Assembly: GCF_019880405.1 (NCBI RefSeq)
Contig: NZ_CP082269.1
Span: forward strand, 3,410,001-3,474,000
Reading direction: 5' to 3'
Origin: Enterobacter sp. C2
GTDB lineage: Bacteria > Pseudomonadota > Gammaproteobacteria > Enterobacterales > Enterobacteriaceae
Length of the DNA stretch: 64,000 nt
The notes below the pieces were generated by a model. The model saw only the letters and a list, made by a program, of their open reading frames with translations, was not told the DNA's origin and ran no database searches. The position numbers were made by a program, and so were the translations under genes. How positions within the stretch are numbered: position 1 is the stretch's first letter; each line of letters starts with the position of its first letter. Shown here one piece after another: positions 1 to 8,817 of this stretch.

Positions 1-90
1 GCCGCTCAGGTTCATCAGCATGCTGTCATGACCCGCAACCGGGATCACCTGCATGGACGTGACGACCGGGGTAGAAAATTGATTGCTCAT
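1..90 (-). CDS. gudD: Glucarate dehydratase, 5' fragment (rest lies off the left edge)
   Basis: Only the first 30 codons are in the window, read leftward from an ATG at 90 with AAGGA about 8 bases upstream. The translation begins MSNQFSTPVVTSMQVIPVAG and closely resembles the start of E. coli D-glucarate dehydratase, an enolase-superfamily enzyme that dehydrates D-glucarate to 5-keto-4-deoxyglucarate in the cytoplasm. It is the third gene of the gudP-gudX-gudD operon, 24 bases after gudX, and its N-terminus is paralogous to that of gudX. The catalytic part is not visible, so activity cannot be judged. Confidence 0.88.
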   Translation of the reverse strand, partial: MSNQFSTPVVTSMQVIPVAGHDSMLMNLSG

Positions 91-114
91 CGTTTAATCC
101 TTTCTCTAACAAAT

Positions 115-1455
115 TTAGTGTCGACCAAAGACGGGGCGTTTGCGATCGAACGTCCAGCCGGGGATCAGATACTGCATCGGGCCTGCGTCATTACGCGCCC
201 CGCCCGGAAGCGTCTTATACAGCTCGTGGGCTTTCTGTACCTGGTCCCAGTCCAGCTCCACGCCAAGGCCTGGTGCGTCCGGCACGGCAATCTGGCCGTG
301 CTTAATCTCCAGCGGCTGCGTAGTCAGGCGCGCCTCGCCCTCTTGCCAGATCCAGTGGGTATCGATGGCGGTTGGGTTACCCGGCGCGGCGGCAGCGACA
401 TGAGTAAACATCGCCAGTGAGATATCAAAGTGGTTATTAGAGTGGCAGCCCCACGTCAGACCCCAGTCGTCGCACAGCTGCGCCACACGTACCGCGCCGG
501 AGAGGGTCCAGAAATGCGGATCCGCCAGCGGTATATCCACCGCGTTGAGCATCACCGCGTGACCCATCTCACGCCAGTTGGTGGCGATCATATTGGTTGC
601 CACCGGCAGACCGGTTGCGCGACGGAACTCCGCCAGCACCTCCCGGCCAGAGAAGCCCTGCTCTGCACCGCACGGATCTTCTGCGTAGGTCAGGACATCG
701 TTCAGCCCTTTGCAGAGTTCAATGGCCTCATCCAGCAGCCATGCGCCGTTGGGATCGACGGTGATGCGGGCATCCGGGAAGCGCTTTTTCAGCGCGCGGG
801 CGGTGTCAATCTCCTGCTCGCCCGGCAGCACGCCGCCTTTCAGTTTAAAATCTTTGAAGCCGTAGCGATCCTGGGACGCCTCCGCCAGGCGCACCACCGC
901 CTCGCTGTCCATCGCCTCTTGATGACGAAGATGATACCAGTCGTGGTTGCCCTCAGTTTTGACGAGATACGGCAAATCGGTCTTTTGCCGGTCGCCGACG
1001 TAGAACAGGTAGCCGAGCACCGTTACAGCATCGCGCTGTTTACCTGGCCCCAGTAGCTCGCAGACCGGCACCCCAAGCGTTTTACCCAGCAGGTCGAGCA
1101 GCGCGGCCTCCAGGGCCGCTACCGCATTCACCCGCAGCTCAAAGGTCCAGGCACCCTTGCCGAAGGTGTCAAAGTCAGCCGCCTGGTTGCCTTTGTGCAC
1201 CCGCTGAACCACCTGGTTTAAGCGGGCAACCTGCTGGCCGATAACCATTGGGATCGCATCGGTCAGCGTCTTCAGGATCACTTCGCCGCCGGGCGCTTCT
1301 CCAACGCCGGTGTTCCCGGCGTTGTCGGTCAGCACCACGATATTGCGGGTGAAGTAAGCGTTATGTGCCCCGCCGATATTCATCAGCATACTGTCGTAGC
1401 CGGCGACCGGGATCACTTTCATATCGGTAATAACGGGGCTGGATTGCATACTCAT
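115..1455 (-). CDS. gudX: Glucarate dehydratase-related protein GudX
   Basis: A 446-residue enolase-superfamily protein, the same length as E. coli GudX. It has the mandelate-racemase-type layout: an N-terminal capping domain, then a beta/alpha barrel. Residues expected for catalysis and metal binding are present: the KLKGG lysine motif, the aspartate of TVDPNGAW, the glutamate of YAEDPCG, the asparagine of ATNMIA, and the His/Asp pair in DPHFW and CHSNNHFD. E. coli GudX is known to be a poor glucarate dehydratase compared with GudD, and the same is likely here. It starts two bases after the gudP stop and ends 24 bases before gudD, so it is co-transcribed with both. It may act on a related hexarate or accompany GudD in a complex; the sequence does not decide. 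Confidence 0.9.
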   Translation of the reverse strand: MSMQSSPVITDMKVIPVAGYDSMLMNIGGAHNAYFTRNIVVLTDNAGNTGVGEAPGGEVILKTLTDAIPMVIGQQVARLNQVVQRVHKGNQAADFDTFGKGAWTFELRVNAVAALEAALLDLLGKTLGVPVCELLGPGKQRDAVTVLGYLFYVGDRQKTDLPYLVKTEGNHDWYHLRHQEAMDSEAVVRLAEASQDRYGFKDFKLKGGVLPGEQEIDTARALKKRFPDARITVDPNGAWLLDEAIELCKGLNDVLTYAEDPCGAEQGFSGREVLAEFRRATGLPVATNMIATNWREMGHAVMLNAVDIPLADPHFWTLSGAVRVAQLCDDWGLTWGCHSNNHFDISLAMFTHVAAAAPGNPTAIDTHWIWQEGEARLTTQPLEIKHGQIAVPDAPGLGVELDWDQVQKAHELYKTLPGGARNDAGPMQYLIPGWTFDRKRPVFGRH

Positions 1456-1457
1456 CG

Positions 1458-2810
1458 TTAGTGTCCTGTCACAGGTTTCAGTTCGACACGTTTGATATCG
1501 CCCACCAGCACCAGATAGCTGAGGACCGCGATCAGGGCATGAACACCCACGTAGATCAGCGCGCCGTTAAAGGAGCCGGTAGTGCCCACGATATAGCCGA
1601 TGGCGATCGGGGTAACGATCCCGGAGATGTTACCGAACATGTTGAACAGGCCGCCGGAGAGGCCGCTGATCTCTTTCGGTGCGGTATCGGCCATTACGGC
1701 CCAGCCCAGCGCGCCGATGCCTTTGCCGAAGAAGGCCATCGCCATAAAGCCGATGATCATCCACTCTGCGTCGACGTAGTTACAGAACACCATCACCATC
1801 GACAGCAGCATACCGAGCACGATGGGTGTTTTACGGGCGATGTTCAGCGAGCCCGTACGGCGCATCAGCCAGTCGGAGATAATGCCGCCCAGCACGCCAC
1901 CGGCAAAGCCGCAGATAGCCGGGATAGAGGCGACAAAGCCCGCTTTCAGAATCGACATACCGCGCGCCTGCACCAGGTAGACCGGGAACCAGGTGATAAA
2001 GAAGTAGGTCAGGGCGTTAATGCAGTACTGCCCGATATAGACCCCGATCATCATGCGCGAGTTGAGCAGCTGTTTGATTTGCGCCCACTTGACGCTGAAC
2101 GGTACTTTTATTTTTGTACCGGGTTGATCCATGTTGATCAGCCCGCCGCCTTCGGCGATGTACTCCAGCTCTTTCTTGTTTACGCCTGGGTGCTGATTCG
2201 GCTCGTGGATCACTTTCAGCCAGATAAAGCTGATGATAATGCCGAGGCCGCCCATGAAGAAGAAGACGTGCGACCAGCCCACCTCGTGGGTCAGCCAACC
2301 CATAATCGGGGCGAAGATAACGGTGGCAAAGTACTGGGCGGAGTTAAAGATCGCCACCGCCGTGCCCCTCTCCTGCGCCGGGAACCAGGCCGCCACGATG
2401 CGACTGTTGCCGGGGAAAGAGGGCGCTTCCGCTAAGCCCACCAGGAAGCGCAGGGTAAAGAGCGCAACAATGATGCCGAAGCCGCTGAAGATATCGACGA
2501 AGCCCTGCAGCAGGGTAAACATCGACCAGATGAAGATTGACCAGAAGTAGACGCGTTTTGAACCGAAGCGGTCAAGCAGCCAGCCGCCTGGGATTTGGCC
2601 GATAACATAGGCCCATGAAAATGCAGAGAAAACATACCCCATGCCAACAGCATCAAGACCGATATCTTTTGCCATTTCAGAGCCGGCAATGGACAGCGTC
2701 GCGCGGTCACCATAGTTGAAGGATGTGACGATAAACAGCATCACCACTATCCAGTAGCGAGCATTTGTGCGCTTTTCGGCGCTGCTCGCTGCGTGGCTTA
2801 ATGAACTCAT
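1458..2810 (-). CDS. gudP: Glucarate/galactarate MFS transporter GudP
   Basis: A 450-residue major facilitator of the anion:cation symporter family with about 12 predicted membrane segments. The N-terminal half carries the family [12 protein letters not shown] loop after helix 2. In E. coli GudP imports D-glucarate across the inner membrane, and hydrophobicity and operon position give the same role here. It is the first gene of the leftward gudP-gudX-gudD operon. The ATG at 2810 has AGGAGTG 6 bases upstream. Expression is probably controlled from the 340-base upstream gap by a CdaR-type activator, by analogy with E. coli only. Confidence 0.92.
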   Translation of the reverse strand: MSSLSHAASSAEKRTNARYWIVVMLFIVTSFNYGDRATLSIAGSEMAKDIGLDAVGMGYVFSAFSWAYVIGQIPGGWLLDRFGSKRVYFWSIFIWSMFTLLQGFVDIFSGFGIIVALFTLRFLVGLAEAPSFPGNSRIVAAWFPAQERGTAVAIFNSAQYFATVIFAPIMGWLTHEVGWSHVFFFMGGLGIIISFIWLKVIHEPNQHPGVNKKELEYIAEGGGLINMDQPGTKIKVPFSVKWAQIKQLLNSRMMIGVYIGQYCINALTYFFITWFPVYLVQARGMSILKAGFVASIPAICGFAGGVLGGIISDWLMRRTGSLNIARKTPIVLGMLLSMVMVFCNYVDAEWMIIGFMAMAFFGKGIGALGWAVMADTAPKEISGLSGGLFNMFGNISGIVTPIAIGYIVGTTGSFNGALIYVGVHALIAVLSYLVLVGDIKRVELKPVTGH

Positions 2811-3030
2811 TATTGCACTCCTGAATTATAGCGTTGAGCTACATTCATTCTGAAAAGCACAACCTGTAGGGGTATCAGAATGACGTACTGGTGTTTTATT
2901 GCAGTCTCTGTGCAGCGGTTCGTTACTCCCCTGCGGACTGCGTTTTAATAACTGGCGAGAAAAGTATATGAAGTGGCCAGAATCTGCTCACCGTGCAAGC
3001 ACACAACATTCAGGATGCTTATAGTTCTGC

Positions 3031-3049
3031 TTTGGGGCATAGGCCCAAA
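3031..3049. promoter_or_regulatory. Inverted repeat upstream of gudP, candidate operator
   Basis: In the 344-base gap between gudP and yqcA, TTTGGG and CCCAAA form 6-base arms separated by 7 bases. It lies about 220 bases upstream of the gudP ATG. It might be a regulator site, CdaR being the regulator expected from E. coli, but I know no consensus to test it against. Apart from this and the hairpin at 3113-3137 I see no gene in the gap. Confidence 0.3.
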
Positions 3050-3112
3050 CCAGTGGGGGGTACTTCACGGAATTGAAAAGCGTCGGGGATAAAAGCGAGT
3101 AACAGAAGATGC

Positions 3113-3137
3113 TAGCCCTCCGCAACGGGGAGGGCTA
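3113..3137. terminator. Hairpin downstream of yqcA, putative terminator
   Basis: Perfect 9-base stem, TAGCCCTCC pairing with GGAGGGCTA, around a 7-base loop, 18 bases past the yqcA stop. Neither side has a good run of T, so it may be a weak terminator or an RNA-stability hairpin. Confidence 0.5.
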
Positions 3138-3154
3138 AAGGGATAAAGAGGGAT

Positions 3155-3604
3155 TTACTTCAGCAGGGTTCCCCACTGCTCAACCCACGGATTTGACTCC
3201 GTCTCGGGCTCGGGGTGTTCGCTGGCGTCAATGAGCAGAACCTCACCGATGCGCTGCGCCTGCTGGTCTGCAAGCAGCTCGGCAAACCGTTTCCCGCCGC
3301 CGCAGAAGTGGGAGTAGGTGCTGTCCCCCAACGCAATCACGCCGTAGCGCAGGTTGGGCTGGAAACCGAGCGAATCACGGATCGCCGCGTAGAGCGGCGC
3401 GATGTTATCCGGCAGATCGCCCTGCCCTGTCGTGGAGGTGACCACCAGCACGGTTTTGTCCTGGTAATGGGCCCAGTCCGCCAATGTCCCATCCTCAAAG
3501 ACCTTAACCTTATGCCCCTGCCCGGTCAGCAGCGTCTCCGCCTCTTCGGCCACCAGCAATGAGTTGCCATACATGGTGCCAACAAAAATACCAATCTCTG
3601 CCAT
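3155..3604 (-). CDS. yqcA: Flavodoxin-like protein YqcA
   Basis: A 149-residue single-domain flavodoxin. The FMN phosphate loop is visible near residues 9-15 as GTMYGNS, followed by the [13 protein letters not shown] and [13 protein letters not shown] loops expected around the isoalloxazine ring. Known members are small soluble electron carriers; E. coli YqcA is a minor flavodoxin whose partner is not settled. It is the last gene of yqcC-truC-yqcA, starting three bases after the truC stop. Position next to truC is conserved in enterobacteria, but no functional link to tRNA modification is established. Confidence 0.9.
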   Translation of the reverse strand: MAEIGIFVGTMYGNSLLVAEEAETLLTGQGHKVKVFEDGTLADWAHYQDKTVLVVTSTTGQGDLPDNIAPLYAAIRDSLGFQPNLRYGVIALGDSTYSHFCGGGKRFAELLADQQAQRIGEVLLIDASEHPEPETESNPWVEQWGTLLK

Positions 3605-3607
3605 TTT

Positions 3608-4402
3608 TCACTCCCTGGTTGCTAACTGCCAAGTTTCATCCTGGCCGCTGTCCGGCACAAACTCAACCCTTTCATTCATCGGGAGAAGGCCGCGCCAGCC
3701 AAACTGGGTTAACGCCTGCATCCAGACATCGTCCAGCCCGGCGCGAAGCGTTAACGGCTCGCCGGTAAAGGGATGGGTCAGGGAGAGCTCGCTGGCGTGT
3801 AGCATGAGCCGGTTTAGGCCAAAATGCGCTGCCGCACTGCGGTTCTGCCGCAGATCGCCATGCTTGCTGTCGCCAATAATCGGGTGACGCAGGTGGGTAA
3901 GGTGACGGCGCAGCTGGTGCTTGCGTCCGGTTTGCGGATCCAGCTCTACCAGCCCGTAGCGGGTGGTTGGAAACTTGCTGATGGCAACCGGCAGCTCGAC
4001 GGTGGCTAGCCCGCGATAGCGGGTGATCGCCGGCTGTGGCTCTTTGTCAGTCCGGGAAAACTTATCGGCGATCTTATCCAGCTCCTCTACCAGCGGGTAG
4101 TCCAGCGTCGCGGAATCCATCAGCCAGCCGCGGACAATCGCATGGTAGCGCTTCTGGATCAGGTGTTGCTCAAACTGCTGGGAGAGCAGACGCCCCGCCT
4201 CGCTGGAGAGCCCCATCAGCAGTACGCCGGAGGTGGGCCGATCCAGACGATGAGCGGTAAAGACGTGCTGACCTATCTGATCCCGCACGGTTTGCATCAC
4301 CACCACTTTTTCATCGCGATCGAGCCAGCTACGGTGCACCAGCCAGCCAGAGGGTTTATTGACTGCCACCAGCCACTCATCCTGATAGATAATTTCCAGC
4401 AT
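3608..4402 (-). CDS. truC: tRNA pseudouridine(65) synthase TruC
   Basis: A 264-residue RluA-family pseudouridine synthase that isomerises uridine 65 in the T-arm region of certain tRNAs. The catalytic motif HRLDRPTSG, with its aspartate, is near residue 54, followed by the LDPQTGRKHQLRRH and HPIIGDSKHG motifs typical of the family. There is no N-terminal S4 domain, as expected for TruC. Its ATG shares one base with the yqcC stop (TGATG), which suggests translational coupling, and yqcA follows after three bases. Confidence 0.93.
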   Translation of the reverse strand: MLEIIYQDEWLVAVNKPSGWLVHRSWLDRDEKVVVMQTVRDQIGQHVFTAHRLDRPTSGVLLMGLSSEAGRLLSQQFEQHLIQKRYHAIVRGWLMDSATLDYPLVEELDKIADKFSRTDKEPQPAITRYRGLATVELPVAISKFPTTRYGLVELDPQTGRKHQLRRHLTHLRHPIIGDSKHGDLRQNRSAAAHFGLNRLMLHASELSLTHPFTGEPLTLRAGLDDVWMQALTQFGWRGLLPMNERVEFVPDSGQDETWQLATRE

Positions 4403-4731
4403 CAGGCGTCGCTACCGGCAAAGAGCGTATCAAGACGTTGCAGATGCGCAAGGATGACATCACGCAGCGGATCGCTGGCATCGAGCGCCATCTCGTAATA
4501 AGGGGTAACGGCAAAGGCCTGCGGCAGCGGCTGACCGCTGTCCAGCAAGGCGTGCATACGGGGGATCAACACCCACTGCAGCCACTCCAGCGGGGCAAGC
4601 GTATCCAGGCAGAATGGCTGGGTGCTGGCAAACGCGCTGCTCTCTGGCGCTACGCCCTGCCAGATTTTTTTCTCGCGCAGCAGCGCCTCAATGGCGTGCA
4701 GCTGCTCGCGTACGCTGATATGAAGAGACAT
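4402..4731 (-). CDS. yqcC: YqcC family protein (DUF446)
   Basis: A 109-residue soluble, probably helical protein of the YqcC/DUF446 family, the usual length. The conserved core includes FCLDTLAPLEWLQWVLIPRM. No catalytic motif is evident and the biochemical role is unknown. It is the promoter-proximal gene of yqcC-truC-yqcA and overlaps truC by one base. The csrB terminator lies about 55 bases upstream, so the operon needs its own promoter in that short stretch. Confidence 0.88.
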   Translation of the reverse strand: MSLHISVREQLHAIEALLREKKIWQGVAPESSAFASTQPFCLDTLAPLEWLQWVLIPRMHALLDSGQPLPQAFAVTPYYEMALDASDPLRDVILAHLQRLDTLFAGSDA

Positions 4732-4785
4732 AGAAACCTCAATGACGATCGAACTGGCGCGCAGAATAGCATTGCGGAAGGGGAA

Positions 4786-4821
4786 ATAAAAAAGGGAGCA
4801 CTGTAATTAAACAGTGCTCCC
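4786..4821 (-). terminator. Rho-independent terminator of csrB
   Basis: Perfect 11-base stem, GGGAGCACTGT with ACAGTGCTCCC, loop of six, followed on the minus strand by TTTTTTATTT. Confidence 0.93.
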
Positions 4822-5156
4822 GGTTCGTTTAGCAGCAGTCCGGCTACCTTGATGCTCCCTGCTCATCCATGAAAACTTTTCCTGCGGTCTCCTGACCTGT
4901 TCATCCATAAACCATGCTGCCTGCTCGCATCGCCCGATACGACACGCTTAATCCATTAAGCGACTTCCTAATCATCCTGATCCACCGGATATCCTGCCCG
5001 GTTCACATTCTCCTTCCTGGAGGTGTCCTTTAACGCGCTCCGGCGTTATCCTCTCTACTTCATCCTGAAGCCTTTCCCTGTCATACCGTCCCGGTATCTC
5101 CTGTGTCAGAAGCGACATCATCCTGATATTCACTTCGTGTTCAACATCCTGTCGAC
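4786..5156 (-). ncRNA. csrB: CsrB small RNA, sponge for CsrA
   Basis: On the minus strand the RNA begins GTCGACAGG at 5156 and ends in the U-run after the hairpin at 4794-4821, about 370 nucleotides, matching the 369 I recall for E. coli CsrB. I count about 23 GGA triplets, many as CAGGATG or AGGA in hairpin loops. This is the CsrA-binding pattern; the RNA titrates CsrA, the global post-transcriptional regulator of carbon storage, motility and biofilm. Location between yqcC and syd is that of E. coli csrB. An open frame at 4972-5160 is a by-product of the repeats and not a gene. Confidence 0.96.
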
Positions 5157-5248
5157 ACAAATAGAATCGACCTTTCCGCTTCGTCTTACAAGCATGCCAT
5201 AAGACTTTAGTCGGGATTAATTTGCGTTAAATGTCGTGCTATTTTTAG

Positions 5249-5261
5249 TAAATAACTGATT
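5249..5261 (-). promoter_or_regulatory. IHF consensus site in the csrB promoter region
   Basis: The minus strand reads AATCAGTTATTTA, an exact match to the IHF consensus WATCARNNNNTTR, in AT-rich DNA about 100 bases upstream of the csrB start. In E. coli and Salmonella IHF is known to assist BarA-UvrY activation of csrB; a bend here would bring the distal site at 5329-5346 to the promoter. Confidence 0.65.
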
Positions 5262-5328
5262 TAAAATTGCTTTATCGATTTTACATCTTAAAAATATTTT
5301 TTAACAAAATGGCAATATCCTACAAGCT

Positions 5329-5346
5329 TGTAAGAGATGTCTCACA
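5329..5346. promoter_or_regulatory. UvrY/SirA binding palindrome for csrB
   Basis: TGTAAGAGATGTCTCACA is nearly identical to the 18-base inverted repeat bound by the response regulator UvrY (SirA) upstream of csrB. Its centre is about 181 bases upstream of the csrB start at 5156, close to the distance of about 187 I recall for E. coli. It sits just past the syd stop codon. Confidence 0.8.
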
Positions 5347-5365
5347 CGCGTAATAGAGGATTGGA

Positions 5366-5911
5366 TTACATGACCGGCTCAAGCCGCTGGAGGAATAGCG
5401 CTACCGATGGGGCAAGCACGGTGCGATGGCGGGTACCGAGCGTCTCTTTCACCACCTCGCCGGTTAAGTTACAGATCGAGATGACATCCAGTTCGCTATC
5501 GAGCGTGGCGATAAAGAGCGTGGGTGGCAGCTTTAATCGCTTTTGCGTCACCAAATGTCCAATGAGATTCTCCTGAACACGCAGGAAATCGTCCGCACTC
5601 CAGCTTTGCAGGAGCGTCAGCGTCTCGTTCTCGAATCGTGCCAGCATATCACCGGCAAACTGTGTGGAATAAAAGCTGTGAACTGCAGGTTGTATCACAA
5701 TATCTAATGCCCGTTCAACAGCGTTTACATTCTCTTCTGCATCAAAAGGTTGGGGCTGCCAGATCACCCGGTCTTCAAGCGAGGAGATGACGCAGGGCGA
5801 CGGCACGCCATACAGCGCCTCGCTCTGCGGCCAGCTATTGTGGGTCTCATGCCAGGCATCGCAGTAGCGCGCGGTAAAAGCCTTCAGGGCAAGGGATGTC
5901 TCTTGGTCCAC
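5366..5911 (-). CDS. syd: SecY-interacting protein Syd
   Basis: A 181-residue soluble protein, exactly the E. coli length. Known Syd binds the cytosolic face of SecY and can interfere with mutant or unbalanced SecYEG translocons. The central [20 protein letters not shown] segment is highly conserved. The start is GTG at 5911, with AGGA 5 bases upstream. It is transcribed leftward, divergent from queF; the gene downstream on the same strand is csrB, whose activator site begins about 20 bases past the syd stop. Confidence 0.93.
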   Translation of the reverse strand: MDQETSLALKAFTARYCDAWHETHNSWPQSEALYGVPSPCVISSLEDRVIWQPQPFDAEENVNAVERALDIVIQPAVHSFYSTQFAGDMLARFENETLTLLQSWSADDFLRVQENLIGHLVTQKRLKLPPTLFIATLDSELDVISICNLTGEVVKETLGTRHRTVLAPSVALFLQRLEPVM

Positions 5912-5980
5912 TGGTTCCTCTCTTCACTCAGCCAGGATAAACTTAAGGCTGAGAGTTTACCTGCAAAACGGCGATGAAAC

Positions 5981-6829
5981 ATGTCTTCTTCTTATGATAA
6001 CCACCAGGCGCTGGCTGGCCTGACCCTGGGCAAAACCACCCGCTACTGCGATACCTACGATGCGACCCTGCTGCAGGGCGTTCCCCGCAGCCTCAATCGC
6101 GATCCCCTCGGTCTGCACGCCGACAGCCTGCCCTTCCACGGCGGCGACATCTGGACGCTGTATGAGCTGTCATGGCTCAACGCCAACGGCCTGCCGCAGG
6201 TCGCAGTGGGCCACGTCGAGTTGGACTACGCCAGCCTCAACCTGGTGGAGTCAAAAAGCTTTAAGCTCTACCTGAACAGCTTTAACCAGACGCGTTTTGG
6301 CAGCTGGGAAGAGGTTCGCGCCACGCTGGAGCGGGATCTCAGCGCCTGTGCGCAGGGCAAGGTGAGCGTGATGCTCTATGCGCTGGATGAGTTAGAAGGC
6401 CAGCCGATCGCCCACTTCAACGGTAACTGCATCGATAACCAGGATATCGCGATCGATGACTACCAGTTCAATGCCGACTACCTGCAAAATGCCGCAGGTG
6501 GTAGCGTAGTGGAAGAGACTCTGGTCAGCCATCTGCTGAAGTCCAACTGCCTGATCACCCACCAGCCGGACTGGGGCTCAGTGCAGATTCAGTATCGCGG
6601 GCCACAGATCGATCGCGAGAAGCTCCTGCGCTATCTGGTCTCCTTCCGCCACCACAATGAGTTTCACGAGCAGTGCGTAGAGCGCATCTTTAACGATCTG
6701 CTGCGCTTCTGCCAGCCGGAAACGCTGAGCGTCTATGCCCGCTATACCCGTCGCGGTGGTCTGGATATCAACCCGTGGCGTAGCAACACTCACTTCCAGC
6801 CGGCTACCGGTCGTCTGGTGCGCCAGTAA
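5981..6829 (+). CDS. queF: NADPH-dependent 7-cyano-7-deazaguanine reductase QueF
   Basis: A 282-residue two-domain (YqcD-type) QueF, a tunnelling-fold enzyme that reduces preQ0 to preQ1 in queuosine tRNA modification. The nucleophilic cysteine is Cys190 in [16 protein letters not shown], the position known for E. coli, with the conserved aspartate of QPDWGS at 197. The [17 protein letters not shown] segment (about 90-106) is the QueF motif region. It is divergent from syd and probably monocistronic. No preQ1 riboswitch is visible in the short upstream space. Confidence 0.95.
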   Translation: MSSSYDNHQALAGLTLGKTTRYCDTYDATLLQGVPRSLNRDPLGLHADSLPFHGGDIWTLYELSWLNANGLPQVAVGHVELDYASLNLVESKSFKLYLNSFNQTRFGSWEEVRATLERDLSACAQGKVSVMLYALDELEGQPIAHFNGNCIDNQDIAIDDYQFNADYLQNAAGGSVVEETLVSHLLKSNCLITHQPDWGSVQIQYRGPQIDREKLLRYLVSFRHHNEFHEQCVERIFNDLLRFCQPETLSVYARYTRRGGLDINPWRSNTHFQPATGRLVRQ

Positions 6830-6955
6830 CGGCGGCAAAAGTACGATTTTTTACTGATTTGCGCGGTGGATTCCGCGCCTGAGGTTGTTAAACGTCATAT
6901 GCCAGGGCTATTGTAATCACAGGGAGCGGCGATCTTCGCCCCATAAGGAGTTCAC

Positions 6956-8320
6956 TTGATTACACATATTAGCCCGCTAGGCTCAATGGATCTGTTGTCG
7001 CAGCTGGAAGTCGATATGCTCAAAAGCTCGGCCAGCAGCGACCTTTATCAACTGTTTCGTAACTGTTCACTTGCCGTTCTAAACTCAGGAAGCCAGACCG
7101 ATAGCAGTAAAGAGCTGCTCTCCCGCTTCGAGAATTTTGATATCAACGTGTTACGTCGTGAACGCGGCGTAAAGCTAGAGCTGATCAACCCGCCGGAAGA
7201 GGCGTTCGTTGACGGGCGTATTATCCGTTCGCTCCAGGCTAACCTCTTTGCCGTGCTGCGCGATATCCTGTTCGTCAACGGACAGATCCACAACGCCGGG
7301 CGCTTCCAGCATCTTAACCTGGAGAGCTCTACCCACATCACCAACCTGGTCTTCTCGATCCTGCGTAACGCCCGCGCGCTGCACGTAGGCGAAGCGCCTA
7401 ATATGGTGGTGTGCTGGGGCGGCCACTCGATCAATGAAACCGAGTACCTCTACGCGCGCCGCGTCGGCACCCAACTGGGCCTGCGCGAGCTGAATATCTG
7501 CACCGGCTGTGGCCCAGGTGCCATGGAAGCCCCGATGAAAGGTGCAGCGGTGGGCCATGCCCAGCAGCGCTATAAAGAGGGACGCTTTATCGGCATGACC
7601 GAGCCGTCCATTATTGCCGCCGAGCCGCCCAACCCGCTGGTCAATGAGCTGGTGATCATGCCGGACATCGAGAAGCGTCTGGAGGCTTTCGTACGCATCG
7701 CCCACGGGATCATCATCTTCCCGGGCGGCGTGGGAACGGCGGAGGAGCTGCTCTACCTGCTTGGCATTCTGATGAACCCGGCTAACCAGCATCAGGTGCT
7801 GCCGCTGATCCTCACCGGGCCAAAACAGAGCGCAGACTACTTCCGCGTGCTGGACGAGTTTATTACCCATACGCTCGGTGAATCGGCCCGCCGCTACTAC
7901 CGCATCATTATTGACGATGCGCCGGAAGTGGCTCGCCAGATGAAAAAAGCGATGCCGCTGGTGAAAGAGCACCGCCGCAATACCGGAGACGCCTACAGCT
8001 TCAACTGGTCTATCCGCATCGCGCCGGATCTGCAGATGCCGTTCGAGCCGACCCATGAGAACATGGCTAACCTTCAGCTCTACCCGGATCGGCCGGTGGA
8101 GGTGCTGGCGGCGGACCTGCGTCGCGCCTTCTCAGGGATCGTGGCGGGCAACGTCAAAGAGGTGGGTATTCGCGCCATCGAAGCTGACGGCCCATACAAA
8201 ATCCACGGCGACCGCGCAATGATGCGCCGGATGGACGATCTGCTCCAGGGCTTTGTGGCCCAGCACCGCATGAAGCTACCTGGATCGGCCTATATCCCCT
8301 GCTACGAAATCTGTGCCTGA
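6956..8320 (+). CDS. ppnN: Pyrimidine/purine nucleotide 5'-monophosphate nucleosidase PpnN
   Basis: A 454-residue protein of the LOG family, formerly YgdH. The central Rossmann-like domain carries the phosphate-binding [14 protein letters not shown] motif and the upstream [13 protein letters not shown] loop, flanked by N- and C-terminal domains typical of the long type. Known PpnN cleaves nucleoside monophosphates to base and ribose 5-phosphate and is stimulated by (p)ppGpp. The start is TTG at 6956, chosen because AAGGAG ends 5 bases before it and the resulting N-terminus ([12 protein letters not shown]) matches E. coli. It is followed by a REP-like element and a long gap before sdaC. Confidence 0.94.
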   Translation: MITHISPLGSMDLLSQLEVDMLKSSASSDLYQLFRNCSLAVLNSGSQTDSSKELLSRFENFDINVLRRERGVKLELINPPEEAFVDGRIIRSLQANLFAVLRDILFVNGQIHNAGRFQHLNLESSTHITNLVFSILRNARALHVGEAPNMVVCWGGHSINETEYLYARRVGTQLGLRELNICTGCGPGAMEAPMKGAAVGHAQQRYKEGRFIGMTEPSIIAAEPPNPLVNELVIMPDIEKRLEAFVRIAHGIIIFPGGVGTAEELLYLLGILMNPANQHQVLPLILTGPKQSADYFRVLDEFITHTLGESARRYYRIIIDDAPEVARQMKKAMPLVKEHRRNTGDAYSFNWSIRIAPDLQMPFEPTHENMANLQLYPDRPVEVLAADLRRAFSGIVAGNVKEVGIRAIEADGPYKIHGDRAMMRRMDDLLQGFVAQHRMKLPGSAYIPCYEICA

Positions 8321-8333
8321 TTTTTCCTGACCT

Positions 8334-8360
8334 GCCGGGTGGCACTCTGCTTACCCGGCC
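8334..8360. repeat. REP-type palindromic element
   Basis: GCCGGGTGGC and a matching ACCCGGC arm form an imperfect hairpin of the REP type just past ppnN. Similar elements occur at 12380, 17320, 58305 and 60052. It probably stabilises or ends the ppnN transcript. Confidence 0.7.
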
Positions 8361-8640
8361 CCCTCAATACATACATTAAACTTATAGTTCTAGCCTACCG
8401 CGCACAAAAGCAATCGATTGCTTAGCAAATACCCCCCGTTATTTATCTAGTAAAGTTTTGCTTAAATCTGATAAAACGCTGCCATCTGCGCCTTTTACCG
8501 GGTGATTATCGTATTTCACGTCTATCGCTTTGATCGCAAATCCTGGCAATGGTAGCCTTCGCCACCATAAATCTCCCCGTGGGCATTTTTGGCAGCGTGT
8601 TGGCCTAAATACATCCACATAGAAAGTGGATTATTGCAAT

Positions 8641-8656
8641 TGAGATCGCGATCACT
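8641..8656. promoter_or_regulatory. CRP-like site in the sdaC upstream region
   Basis: TGAGATCGCGATCACT resembles the CRP consensus TGTGA-N6-TCACA with two mismatches and near-perfect symmetry. E. coli sdaCB is known to be CRP-dependent. The site is about 170 bases before the sdaC ATG, with a TAAAAT hexamer at 8671-8676. The rest of the 8361-8817 gap holds no convincing gene. Confidence 0.5.
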
Positions 8657-8731
8657 GTCAGAGTGATAACTAAAATGTATCGTTCCGCCGCAAAATGTAA
8701 CGGAGAAAAATAATCCCAATACGTTACTTAA

Positions 8732-8783
8732 CCCAATTTAATATTACCGTTGGGCGCTTTTTCATCGGATTTGACTAAGCGCC
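8732..8783 (+). other. Overlapping inverted repeats in the sdaC leader
   Basis: CCCAA (8732-8736) can pair with TTGGG (8750-8754), and GGCGCTT (8753-8759) can pair with AAGCGCC (8777-8783). The two pairings share bases 8753-8754 and exclude each other. They end about 35 bases before the sdaC ATG. The first arm is only 5 bases, so an alternative-structure leader is no more than a possibility. Confidence 0.25.
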
Positions 8784-8817
8784 TGATATTTAGCTTTTAA
8801 AGTAAATGGAGATTGAA

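Noticed and set aside
1461-2435. Open frame of 324 codons opposite gudP
   Set aside because: Antisense shadow of a high-GC gene; no ribosome site or family likeness, whereas GudP on the other strand is clear.
4972-5160. 62-codon frame across csrB
   Set aside because: It lies in the CsrB RNA; the repeats make the frame.
8522-8719. 65-codon minus-strand frame with TTG start between ppnN and sdaC
   Set aside because: Overlaps the sdaC control region and CRP-like site, lacks a Shine-Dalgarno sequence, and resembles nothing I know. It could be a small gene, but I have no support.
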